Below, piece by piece: positions 16,865 through 26,273 of a stretch of 64,000 nucleotides of DNA. Position numbers and translations under genes: made by a program. How positions within the stretch are numbered: the stretch's first letter is position 1; every line of letters begins with the position of its first letter. A model generated the notes under the pieces. That model made no database searches and was not told the DNA's origin. It saw only the letters and a list, made by a program, of their open reading frames with translations. The DNA comes from UBA5078 sp964538025. Lineage in GTDB: Bacteria > Pseudomonadota > Gammaproteobacteria > Pseudomonadales > Pseudohongiellaceae. The stretch is from assembly GCA_964538025.1 (NCBI GenBank), contig CAZICZ010000003.1, positions 1 to 64,000 on the forward strand, given 5' to 3'.

Positions 16865-19800
16865 GACAACAACTCCTGTTGAATGCCGATCAGCTGAATC
16901 TGTTGGTCGCTGAGTGCCGATGACGAGGCAAACACCGCCCCTAAGTCGTTATAGCCATGCTGAGCCGCCCCCAGGACCCCCGCTTGCGCTTGATTCAACA
17001 GCAGGGTTGACCCGTTCTCATTCAGGTACAAGTGCACGTCAAATGCGCCTTGCCCCACGGGCAGGACAGAGAACACGTTCGATGCGACTTTTTCGTAACA
17101 TGCGTAAGGCGTTGCCATGCCGGCCGGCAGGTAAAGATCATCCCCCGTGAGGCTGTTATGCCAGTAATCCAACCCGACACCCTTCGCATCGGGATCGACG
17201 TAAAACATCGGAACACTCGCCGCAGGCGCGCCATCTGACAAAAGCTGATCACTGCTTCCAGAGAGCTGGGACGAGATGAGCACTTGTTTCGTGGGTGCTT
17301 TGAAGACCAAGGTAATCGGGTCTGTAAACGAGCCAACCCGAAGATCGGAATCACCAAACTGGTTATCCGTCAATGTCACCACCACGCGTTTGACAATGCC
17401 ATTCTCGATGATGCTGGCGGCGCCATCGCCGCCTTCGGACACTTGGTCAAAACTGTACCAGCCCGCCTGACTCGCCTGCGTCAACGGCGTGCCGTCCAAG
17501 GTCACCAGAGCAATGCCCTTTTGGTTTGCCTCGAGAATCAGCTCCGGGCTGACAAATTTGCGCACACCGAGATATTCGCTTTCCTTGATGTTAGCGGTGC
17601 TCAAATCGAGGACGAACTCGGATTGCAGGCCCTGACGCGAGGTGTCCATGTCACCAAGCCCCAGACTTTCAAGCGAGACCAACTCGAATTTCAGCGGGTC
17701 CCATGCCACTGTGCCGGGCGCCAGGGTAATGGGCGCCGTGGAGGCAAAATCGAGGACCTTGAGATTCAGCAATTGCGCTCTCTCATTGACTGCGTTCGTG
17801 CCCGAGGGGCCTATGACAGAAATATTCACGATTGCATCTTTCGCAATCGTGTCCGCGGTTGCGCTGTTGGCGCTATCGAACAGTGTTTTGCTTTTCCACA
17901 CGAAGTTGGCAACCGCGTTCTGCTGGGAGTCAGCAACACCGTCCTTGTTCAGATCGTCACTGCCCACTGTCACCGTGGCGAGCAAGTCCTCTACCTTGGC
18001 GGTGACGCCATCCCGATCCCGCAAGTCGGCGGCATCGAACACCAGATCCAGATTTGCGCCGAATCCACCGGGATCGCGGACTGTCATGGTGAAGGTGTCC
18101 AGCACCGAGGTGGAAGCTGGTGTGTACCAGTACTGGCCGGATTGTGTATCGACATCGATAGACGCACCGTTCGCGAGGGTTTCGCGGACACGTGTTGCGG
18201 CGATAGGCTCACCGCCATTGACACCAAATGTCACCCTTTGGCCATCGGAATCCCGCCACGCGCTGGGCAGGTAATCATACTGGTAGCCCGAAAGATCCTT
18301 GCGCTCCTGATCCATCACAAAGAGATAACCCTGCACGTTGCTGTCTGACACTGCCCTGAGAGAGGCTTTTTCGAACAACTCCGGTGTACTGTCCACCGTG
18401 AAGGTGTTCGAGGGCGCACTTTCACTTCCTGCCACTTCATAGGCCGTGACGTAGTAATCGCCCTTCGCCAGGGAGTAGCCCGTTGCATCAATCGTATACA
18501 GTCCCGGCGCAGTCTCGACGAAGGAGATTCCCGGATAAGCACTGCCATCGGTTCCATAGAGCTTGAGCTTCTGGCCCGGGCCGGCGGTGACCTGTATGAC
18601 CTGAGAGACCTCCCCGCTCAGCAAATCGAAAGGCGTAGGATCGCTCGGGGTATCCAGCACATCTGTAATGACAGGGGCTGCTGGAGGCGCCTTGGGTTTC
18701 GCGGGTGGCTCGGGCGTCACCGGAGGTTTGGGCGCGGGGGCTGGGGCAGGCGCTGGCGCCTCCACATCATCGTCCTGGTTAATCACCGCCACGGTCTGGG
18801 ACTGGCCGTTGTAGCCTCCGGCGTTGTTCGCGGTGGCGGTCAGCGTGTAGCTGATGTTGCCATCCACCAGATCGTCATCGGCCCCGGTCACCGTCACCGT
18901 TTGCGCGGTGTTCCAGTTGGCCGCGGTGAAGGTCAGCGTCGTGGTGCTCANNNNNNNNNNNNNNNNNNNNNNNNNNNNNNNNNNNNNNNNNNNNNNNNNN
19001 NNNNNNNNNNNNNNNNNNNNNNNNNNNNNNNNNNNNNNNNNNNNNNNNNNGTGTGCCTTCGGTCGCATCCAGCCCGCTCAGGGTCACGGTCACGTCCGCC
19101 GTGGGCTGGCTGCTCAGCTTCACCGTGAAGGTGTTGCTGCCCCCCGCCTCGGTGGTGATCAGCTTGCCGTTGGCATCCAGGTTCCCCGCGTTCGGGGTGA
19201 TGGTGATGCCGGCCGTGTCGTTGTCCTGGTTAATCACGGCCACGGTCTGAGTCTCGCCGTTGTAGCCTCCGGCGTTGTTGGCGGTGGCGGTCAGCGTGTA
19301 GCTGATGTTGCCGTCCACCAGATCGTCATTGGCCCCGGTCACCGTCACCGTTTGCGCGGTGTTCCAGTTCGCCGCGGTGAAGGTCAGTGTCGTGGTGCTC
19401 AGTGTGCCTTCGGTCGCATCCAGCCCGCTCAGGGTCACGGTCACGTCCGCCGTGGGGGCACTGTCGAGCTTCACAGTAAACGTACTGGTCGCCCCCGCCT
19501 CGGTGGTCAGCAAACTGGTACCACTGGTTGTGCCGGTTTTAGCGATTGTGATGCCGGGAGAAGCCAATGTCAGCGAGAAGGCCGAACTTGCTGTGCCTTG
19601 GTTTCCTGCACCATCAACAACCCTTGCTGTATAGGAGTGGGCACCGCTGCTAATACTTGAGTCTTGATAGCTCCAGACATATCCGGTGATATTGCCGTTT
19701 GCATCCAGCGTGGTCTCGACCGCCGCATCACCGATGTACACACCATCCCGATAGACCTTCAGAGTCTCACTGGAGCCCAGTGCGGCGGAAAGAGTACCGT

Positions 19801-21343
19801 TCAGCTTTGGCGAGCTGTCGTCGGTGGTGGTCCCTGAGGCGAAGTCTCCCGTCGAGGCCCCTACGTTGTCAGTGTAATTGCTGATGGTGACCGTTTGCGT
19901 GGGCGCGGAGGTATCGACCGTGAGATAAAATCCAGTCGATTTTTGCCCTTCTGCAGAACCGTCGTAGACCACCGCCTTGTACAGATAGGTTGTTCCATTA
20001 CTGAGGCTCGAATCCTGGTAGGTCCAACTGGTACCCGACACAGTGGCAGTGCCAACCAAGGTGTAGTTGGCTCCACCGTCCGCACTGCGGTAAATGCGCA
20101 GGACATCCCCCGCATCCATGGCATTGTCCAAGGACCCATTGAGCAAGGGACTGGTATCGTTCGTGCGCGTACCGGAATTGTAGTTGCCCGTATTAGCAGA
20201 CTGGTCATCCGTGTAGGTATTGATAGTGGGGATCTGTGTGGGAAGGCTCAGGTCTATCACAAGCTCGTTCGTGCTGGTGTCACTGGCCGAGCCGCCACCT
20301 GAGCGCGTCGTCGTGGCCTGCACATCGTAGGTTCCGCCGGCAAGGGCAGTCGGAACGGTAATAGACCATTTGTATGTGGTTGTTCCGTTGAGCGCTGTCA
20401 GGCTGAGACCATTGGCGGTCGTGTACGTGACGCCGTTGATTACCACCGACAGCGAATCATCGGCCGTTAGCAATGCCGTTCCTGTCACCGTGGGTGTGGT
20501 ATCAGCAGTGGTCAGTCGATAAACCGTGGGCGAACTCGGAGCGCCGGACGCGGCGCCATTGAGACTCGAGTTGATGACGACACCCAACTCCAGCCAGCTA
20601 TCATCAAGATCGGCGGTGCGGTCATCCACACCTGCCACATCGCCGTTGGCTGTTTGAGAAGTGGAGGTAAATCCAAAGAGCGCAAGAGCGGTGTCAGCGC
20701 TAACAGCCGAAGAGGTTATATTGTTTGCATTGACACTTACCGAGCCACTGCTGATGCCGTTGTGTGCCCAGTCCTGCAGCTCCTGCAACGTAAACGCAAA
20801 GGTGACCCACCACTCATTCGCCCCGTCTGAGTCCAGGTCCGTGCCGGCGCTTGATATCCCGATGTACGCACTGGTGTTGGAATAGCTCGTGTTGTTGCCG
20901 CTGCCCGACAGCAGTTCGTATTCGAGGTTCTCATCGGTGGAGGAGTTTTGCCAGGCAGTCGTGTTGGGCGAGACCCCGATATTGCCATTTGAAAAATCGG
21001 CTTTGTGGAACGCCACGGATGCTTTTTTCAGCGCACTGCCAATGATGCTGAATCCGGCCTCAACAAACATGTCGGCCACAGGAAAATCACCTGAGCCATC
21101 GAGATCCAACGCCAAATAAAATGAGGCGCTCGCATTGCCATTCGAGAGCGTGCCCATCCGCACCTGGTAGAAAAATATGGTGTCTGAACCGCTGACCACT
21201 TTCTGGGCTCTGACAAGCGGATTACTGGCATTACCCAACAAATCCGCACCAGCAGTGCTCTGCTGATCGTTATTGGGGTCGAAGGTGGATCCGGATAAAA
21301 GATTGACCCAATTCGCATCATTCGGCGCTGCTATGTTTGCCAT
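16861..21343 (-). CDS. Large repetitive surface/secreted protein with Ig-like and Calx-beta-like repeats (interrupted by an assembly gap)
   Basis: One gene read through the N-run. The N-terminal part (MANIAAPNDANWVNLL...) has no Sec signal, which would suit type I secretion. Then come several bacterial Ig-like domains (PTVTGTALLTADDS-type and SPKLNGTLSAAL-type), Calx-beta-like repeats (TVTLSGLDATEG, LVDGNISYTLTATANN), a Pro/Ala/Lys linker (PAPAPAPKPPVTPEPP), and a C-terminal region of about 590 residues with no recognised domain. No RTX nonapeptides are seen. With the 100 N removed the frame is continuous, so the gene is probably intact and about 1460 residues or longer, depending on how many repeats are missing. 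A role in adhesion or biofilm formation is inferred from the architecture. The stop overlaps the start of the barrel gene. Confidence 0.75.
18769..19555 (-). repeat. Tandem Calx-beta-like repeat, matching segments 351 bp apart, containing the N gap
   Basis: GTGTGCCTTCGGTCGCATCC at 19051 recurs at 19402 (351 bp apart). The right-hand sides also match 351 bp apart once the 100 N are subtracted (18821 versus 19272). The repeats are nearly identical at the DNA level, which explains the assembly break. Confidence 0.85.
18951..19050. other. Assembly gap of 100 N inside the repeat
   Basis: Exactly 100 N, the customary placeholder for unknown length. The flanks (…GTGGTGCTCA and GTGTGCCTTC…) join into the same sequence found intact at 19392-19411. 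Confidence 0.95.
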
Positions 21344-21467
21344 TGCTATGTTTTTCCAAATTTAAAGCAGGTGCCGAGAGCCGAAAATCATCGACGTGAT
21401 TTCGGTGCAACAAAAAACATTGAACTGAAGTATTTATTTTTCTGAGGTAATTCGTTTCGGATGACGA

Positions 21468-22031
21468 TTACGCGGTGCGCTCAACCCAGTTCAAGCCGTC
21501 GAAGTCTTGAACTTTTTTGATCACTTGGTATTTCTGCAACAGCCTTTCGAACTGCTCTTCCTTGATTTCCGGCGATAACTTCCTACTCTTCGCCAGACAC
21601 ATTTCTCCCGCGTGAGAGCGGTGAAATCGGGTCTGGAGGTAGTCATACAAACTGCGGGAATTGCGATAAAAATTGGGGGCTGTTTCACGAATGATTGCTG
21701 AGCCGATTTTGCACAAACACGGATGCGTGGGTTTGGGGTTGTACAATTCGATTTCGGAACTGTCCGAAAGCAGCGTGATCGTGCTGATAGTTCCCATAAA
21801 CACCTTCGCCTGCTGAAGGTAATTTTGAATCTGTGGTTTATTGCTGTTACGGAAAGCCTCGATGTCGCACTGAAGCAGGCAGGTCACAAGTTCGTCCACT
21901 ATCTCGTAGCGAACTAGCGCTGACGAAGCGGTCATCAAACGCTTCAGCGGGACGTAATCCTGCAGATGCAGATAGTCAAAAATCGCCAGACTGACTTCGT
22001 AGGGAAAGTTAAAAATGCGTATCGCCGACAT
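21468..22031 (-). CDS. Hypothetical protein with F-box-like N-terminal motif
   Basis: A 187-residue predicted cytosolic protein with no signal peptide or membrane segment. The N-terminus (about residues 6-43: FNFPYEVSLAIFDYLHLQDY then VPLKRLMTASSALV) resembles the eukaryotic F-box pattern of P-x-E-V, IF-x-YL, an acidic residue and a Leu-rich helix. The rest is unassigned, with a Cys pair (HPCLC) and a basic, helical C-terminus. Base composition is visibly more AT-rich than its neighbours, and the upstream 110 bp are AT-rich with no clear Shine-Dalgarno, both hinting at transfer. F-box proteins recruit Skp1 in ubiquitin ligases; known bacterial examples are host-directed effectors. The resemblance is by eye only and could be chance. 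It stands alone between the surface-protein gene and the DUF1501-like gene. Confidence 0.5.
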   Translation of the reverse strand: MSAIRIFNFPYEVSLAIFDYLHLQDYVPLKRLMTASSALVRYEIVDELVTCLLQCDIEAFRNSNKPQIQNYLQQAKVFMGTISTITLLSDSSEIELYNPKPTHPCLCKIGSAIIRETAPNFYRNSRSLYDYLQTRFHRSHAGEMCLAKSRKLSPEIKEEQFERLLQKYQVIKKVQDFDGLNWVERTA

Positions 22032-22135
22032 AAGATGTAAACGTTGCGTTTTTTAAACAAAGATTTCATCGGGTAAAAATTTTAAAAATTCTACGGGAGG
22101 AGGGGGTAACACGGTGAATACAAAATTGTTTAATA

Positions 22136-22165
22136 GTGTTAAAGTAAGCGCGGGAGCTTTAACAC
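22136..22165 (-). terminator. Inverted repeat downstream of the DUF1501-like gene
   Basis: GTGTTAAAG (22136-22144) and CTTTAACAC (22157-22165) form a perfect 9-bp stem with a 12-nt loop, 34 bp after the stop of the minus-strand gene. The following bases on the minus strand are AT-rich but without a long T-run, so termination is plausible, not certain. Confidence 0.4.
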
Positions 22166-22199
22166 GTCGTTGTTGACTCTGGCGATTGACTCAGATTGA

Positions 22200-23486
22200 T
22201 CAGCCGAGCAGAGGCATCGCCTCGACGGCCAACGGGAATTGCTGATCGAGCGTTTTGGGCACGCCCAAAAAGTCGCGCAGGGAGCGGTGCAGGTGCTTGG
22301 GTGTGAGCGTGATGCCGGACGAGTGCACCTGCAGCGTCGCCGGATTGATCTTGAGCGCTTCAAAGCGGGCATCCGTTTCGCCGATGAGGGTATTGCCGGT
22401 AATGCCGGCGCCCATGGCCATCACGCTGGTGATGTTCCAGTGATCCTTGCCCACCGCGGCGTTGTAGAACGGCGTCCGTCCGAAATCGGAGCCTATCAGA
22501 ATCGTCACTTTGTCCTGCATGCCTCGCGCCACGATCTGCGCCCACAAGTGATCCACCCCTTCCAGCAGATTTGTCAGCGCCTCCACCTGATCCTCGTCAT
22601 GGTTCGCATGGGTGTCGAAGCCTCCCACATTGAGTGTGGCGCTGACGGCAAGCCCACTGGCAAAGGCGGCGATGGCGACTTCGGCCTGTCCCTTGACGCC
22701 CGCGGAGACCGTGGCGGGCAGTTCGGCCAGCAGGCGGTCCAAGGACACGTCACCGCCGCGCACCTTCTCCAGCTGGGCGAGTTGCTGCACCCGTGAGGGC
22801 AGTGTTTCCTGTGCCCGCAGACGGCTCAGCCGCTGCTCTCGCGCCAGCTCGACGGCGGCATAGGTGGGCGCGCTGTGGAAGCCGGAACTGATCAGCGTCG
22901 GCACGGTGGGAAACTGGCTGTTGGGATAGGCCAGTGCACTGAAGGTGGACGCCGAGGCGGTGCGCACGGGCGCCACCAGCGAGGCCGTGTAGTCATAGCC
23001 GCCGTTGGAAATAAAGGCCATGGGGTATTCCGCATAGGGCGCGGCTGCCAGTGCCGCGACGCTGGGATAGCCCGTCTCGAGTTTGCCGCTCCACACAAAT
23101 CGCTGCCCGCTCTCGTGGCCGTTGGTCTGGGTATCGATGCCGTTAATCACCCGCAGGCGCGTGTAGTGTTTGGCAAAAAACGTGTCGAGATGTCCGGCGG
23201 AACTGACATCTGGCGGCGTGATGCCATCGGGATAGGCGGCATAGCGCAGATTGCCGATGGTCTTGATCTGGGTGGCGGAATAATTGTTGATGGGCCCGAG
23301 CCCGTCGCTGCGCAGGGCATTGCCCTTCGGGTCAATCAGACTCGTCGGGTCCCAGCCTCCGGAGGCGCTGACCGTGATCAGAAACCGGGTCGGCGTCGCG
23401 CCATAGGCAGGCCGCACCAGTGTCATGGGGAGCAGTGCCGCGGTGCCCAGGCTGCCGAGAGCTTGCAGAAAATGACGTCGTTGCAT
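22200..23486 (-). CDS. Tat-exported DUF1501-like protein
   Basis: A 428-residue protein starting MQRRHFLQALGSLGTAALLP, a twin-arginine signal (RRxFLQ), so it is probably exported folded. The body has features of the DUF1501 family, a sulfatase/alkaline-phosphatase-like group of unknown activity: an early FLITVSASGGWDPTSL, a GFDTHANHDEDQ segment with potential metal-binding His/Asp, and VTILIGSDFGRTPFYN before the C-terminus. Members are commonly encoded beside DUF1592/DUF1800-type partners in bacteria that use polymers or metals, but their biochemistry is unknown. Its start is 12 bp after the stop of the cytochrome-type gene, so both are surely one operon and probably act together in the periplasm. 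Confidence 0.75.
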   Translation of the reverse strand: MQRRHFLQALGSLGTAALLPMTLVRPAYGATPTRFLITVSASGGWDPTSLIDPKGNALRSDGLGPINNYSATQIKTIGNLRYAAYPDGITPPDVSSAGHLDTFFAKHYTRLRVINGIDTQTNGHESGQRFVWSGKLETGYPSVAALAAAPYAEYPMAFISNGGYDYTASLVAPVRTASASTFSALAYPNSQFPTVPTLISSGFHSAPTYAAVELAREQRLSRLRAQETLPSRVQQLAQLEKVRGGDVSLDRLLAELPATVSAGVKGQAEVAIAAFASGLAVSATLNVGGFDTHANHDEDQVEALTNLLEGVDHLWAQIVARGMQDKVTILIGSDFGRTPFYNAAVGKDHWNITSVMAMGAGITGNTLIGETDARFEALKINPATLQVHSSGITLTPKHLHRSLRDFLGVPKTLDQQFPLAVEAMPLLG

Positions 23487-23498
23487 GTGCGGTATCTC

Positions 23499-25967
23499 CT
23501 AGGCGTAGAGGAATCGGTAATCGGACAACAGGTAGGCGATCACCGCCATCCACGCCCGCAAGACGTAATTGGGATCATCCCGCAGCCGCCCGTCGACCCC
23601 GTTACTGACGAGGGAGGCACCCGTGTCCTTGTCCCGATTGCGCATGCACTGACTGGGCAGGGACCGGCTCTCTGTCACATTGATCGCCGCCTTGCCTGCG
23701 CTGAGCACCGCGGCAAACAGCTGATAGCTGGCCTCCAGTTCGGGCGAATCCAGCGACAGCTCTTCCCCGAGCAGGGTGCGGTGCAGATACTGCAAATTGG
23801 CGCGCACCGCACTCTGATCCGCCGTGCTCGCCAGCTGGGTGCTCATTTCCACCAGCGGGAACAGGCGTCGTGCGCTCTTCGGCGCCCGGAAGTCCTCCGG
23901 AACCGCGTAGCAGGCCATCTCGTTGGCCATGCGCTCCTGCACCAACACCATGAGGCCGTTCGGGTCCGTCAATCGCTCGGTAATGGCAAAGGAATCGATG
24001 CCGCCGTAAATCTGATGGAAGTACTGCCGGGTATCCAGCAGGCGGGCGGTGCCGGTCACGGCCTTGGCCTGTGCGTACTGGTCGAGCGGGCCGCGCCACT
24101 CAAAGCCGAACAGGGCCGCAATCTTGCGGTGCAGCATCTCGGGCGTCAGCAACCGGGCCGATCCGGTCTGCGCATGCACGACCGCATAACCGGTATCCGT
24201 CAGTCCCTGGGCTCGCCAGAACGGGCTCATCACGATCTCGGTGATCAGCGTCTTGAGCGAACGGTTCGCTGCTATGTAGCGCGCCTTGATGTCATTGAGG
24301 GCGGCGGACTCTGCCGCATAGGCCTCCTGCTGGGCTGCCGTGGCGCCAGCGCCCGGAGGATCGAGTGGCTCATGGCCCGTCAGGCCGGTGTACACCAGAC
24401 GCAGGATGCCGGTATCGAAGCGCGGGTCGGTGACAAGCCGCGTGCTCAGCCACTGCAGGGGCTCCTGATTGCTGCCGGCAGGAAAGGACGTGCCGGCAAA
24501 ACCCGCCTGGAACATGTCCGTGTACCACGTGCGGGCACGCTGAAAATTACCGGCCAGGTTCCAGTTCTGGAACGAGGAGGCCACCGGGTCCAGCAGGCTG
24601 TGGCATTTCACGCAGTCGGGGTTCTCCATGGTCGGAGCGGTGCTGCTGATATCCACGGCACTGCCATCCGGTCGCACACCGTCGAGCGCCAGAATATCGA
24701 CATCGAGGAACAGGTCGTACACCACGCGCGAACGCGCCCGGTTGCGGTTGGTCGCGCTGGTGGGATAGCGGTTGAGAAACATCAGCGAGTTCAAAAGACC
24801 GGCGTGCGGGTAGTTGGGCAATTTGGCCGGCAAAAATTCGGTGGCATCCCACTCATCCTTGAAGGGCAGATTACTGAGCCCGTAACTCTTGGCGGAATAG
24901 CCGTTCACCATGAAGTAATCGGCGGTCAGGATTTCCGTCATGGGCCGGTTGTTCTTGACCACGTAGTTGATCAACTCCAGCGGCTCACGTGCCACACTGT
25001 CGTTGGTGATCTGACGCGTCGTCGTGTAAGTGGCATCGCGCTGCGTCTGGCCGGGATCAAACCAGCGCGCCGAGGGATACCGGCGCATCAGCTGCAGCGC
25101 GGCTTCGGGGCCATTGGTCGACAGGTAGCGATTGGTGTGCAGCCAGTCGTTGAATATTTCCGACAGGCGCGTGTAGAACGCCGGCTCCTCCATCATCTTG
25201 GCCAGCACGGCCCGCAGCCCCGCATCTCCCTCCGCCGCCACACGGTCACTCTCTGCCTGGGTCGGCAGACGGCTCACCAACTGGAGACTGGCCGAGCGCA
25301 GTGTCTGACTCGCGGATTGGGTGCTCAATACGGCAAGCGCCTGGCCGCTCCCCGTGGTGCCGGTGGCGTTGATCACCGTCAGAATATAGGTCGCGATCTC
25401 CGAGGCGCAGGCGCCCACACAGGCGGACGCGTTGCCTAAAGGCATGGTGCTGCTGATCTTGTTCACCAGCGAGTCCACGCTGCCGCAGGTACTGCAGGCC
25501 TTCAGGGGCACACCCACGGCACCGCCCAGACCGTCACTGCCGTGGCAGGATTGGCACTGCTGGGCATACTGGGACTGCCCCGGGAGGCTGGTTTCACTCG
25601 CGCTGACAACACCAAACACTTCGCCGGGCAGCCATTGCAGCGTCACGGCATAGAGTCGTGTTCCCGCCCGCACCACGGGGATGACCAGCGCACCGGTGGA
25701 CACCGTGTAGGTGGCGCCGGGACTTGTCCCCTGCGCTGCGGGAACGGCCGAGGCAATCGAGAACTGACTGCCCGTGGCGGCATCCAGCTGCAGACGCAAG
25801 GTCAGGGCGCCATAGCCATCGACATCCACGCGCGGAATGGTCAAAAGCGGCGCCTCAAAAAACGGCGTGGCCTCCGGAGTCGATGCCAGCGCAGGCACTC
25901 CCGTGCACAAGGCAAAGAGCAGAGCGAGCGTTGCGCCAAGGGCGTTTCGAATTGCCAGAACGTTCAT
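23499..25967 (-). CDS. Secreted cytochrome c-type protein (DUF1592/DUF1588-like organisation), partner of the DUF1501-like protein
   Basis: An 822-residue protein with a Sec signal (ALLFALCTGVPALA). An N-terminal beta-rich domain precedes a cytochrome c domain with C138-Q-S-C141-H142 and a likely axial Met at TMPLGN (about 175). The large helical region holds a second haem site C452-V-K-C455-H456 followed by LLDPVASSFQNW, typical of DUF1588-type segments in planctomycete-like cytochrome proteins. There are thus two potential covalent haems. Extra Cys pairs (CSTC, CVGAC) lie near the first haem. The pairing with a Tat-exported DUF1501-like protein suggests a periplasmic oxidoreductase complex; the substrate is unknown. 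The gene is divergent from the TonB receptor gene, 306 bp away. Confidence 0.72.
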   Translation of the reverse strand: MNVLAIRNALGATLALLFALCTGVPALASTPEATPFFEAPLLTIPRVDVDGYGALTLRLQLDAATGSQFSIASAVPAAQGTSPGATYTVSTGALVIPVVRAGTRLYAVTLQWLPGEVFGVVSASETSLPGQSQYAQQCQSCHGSDGLGGAVGVPLKACSTCGSVDSLVNKISSTMPLGNASACVGACASEIATYILTVINATGTTGSGQALAVLSTQSASQTLRSASLQLVSRLPTQAESDRVAAEGDAGLRAVLAKMMEEPAFYTRLSEIFNDWLHTNRYLSTNGPEAALQLMRRYPSARWFDPGQTQRDATYTTTRQITNDSVAREPLELINYVVKNNRPMTEILTADYFMVNGYSAKSYGLSNLPFKDEWDATEFLPAKLPNYPHAGLLNSLMFLNRYPTSATNRNRARSRVVYDLFLDVDILALDGVRPDGSAVDISSTAPTMENPDCVKCHSLLDPVASSFQNWNLAGNFQRARTWYTDMFQAGFAGTSFPAGSNQEPLQWLSTRLVTDPRFDTGILRLVYTGLTGHEPLDPPGAGATAAQQEAYAAESAALNDIKARYIAANRSLKTLITEIVMSPFWRAQGLTDTGYAVVHAQTGSARLLTPEMLHRKIAALFGFEWRGPLDQYAQAKAVTGTARLLDTRQYFHQIYGGIDSFAITERLTDPNGLMVLVQERMANEMACYAVPEDFRAPKSARRLFPLVEMSTQLASTADQSAVRANLQYLHRTLLGEELSLDSPELEASYQLFAAVLSAGKAAINVTESRSLPSQCMRNRDKDTGASLVSNGVDGRLRDDPNYVLRAWMAVIAYLLSDYRFLYA

Positions 25968-26273
25968 GTGAGATTCTCGTCAGTGGGAAGAACGATACCG
26001 AGCCTGTCAGACGTAAAACGCATCTTCGCTACAGCCGTTTACCGATCCCCTCGTCTGCTCGTCAAAACGGGATCTCCAGCACAGAAGCGGCATCAGAATA
26101 CGCCGAAATTTTTGTTCCCACAGCCCCCTCCCGGCGAGAATCAGGACTTGGCTCCGGGGATTATTTGCCAATTTGTAACAAAGCCGGAGATTCCGGAAGT
26201 TTCCCCGTACAATCCGGCACTTTAGTGTCATGACCACCGCATCCTGCCGGTCCTCCAATCAGAGCTGTTACCC
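25968..26273. promoter_or_regulatory. Divergent promoter region with a CCGGA-GAT-TCCGG palindrome
   Basis: 306 bp separate the cytochrome-type operon from the TonB receptor gene. The short open frames here look spurious. An interrupted palindrome CCGGA(GAT)TCCGG lies at 26184-26196, with a -10-like TACAAT at 26208-26213. It could be an operator for the receptor gene; no regulator can be named. Confidence 0.3.

Noticed and set aside
18875..19660. Plus-strand frames over the repeat and N-run
   Set aside because: Antisense of the Calx-beta repeats; they are repetitive only because the real gene is.
22875..25439. 854-codon open frame on the plus strand
   Set aside because: It lies antisense to the DUF1501/cytochrome pair, whose motifs (Tat signal, CxxCH) are convincing; long antisense frames are expected in GC-rich coding DNA.
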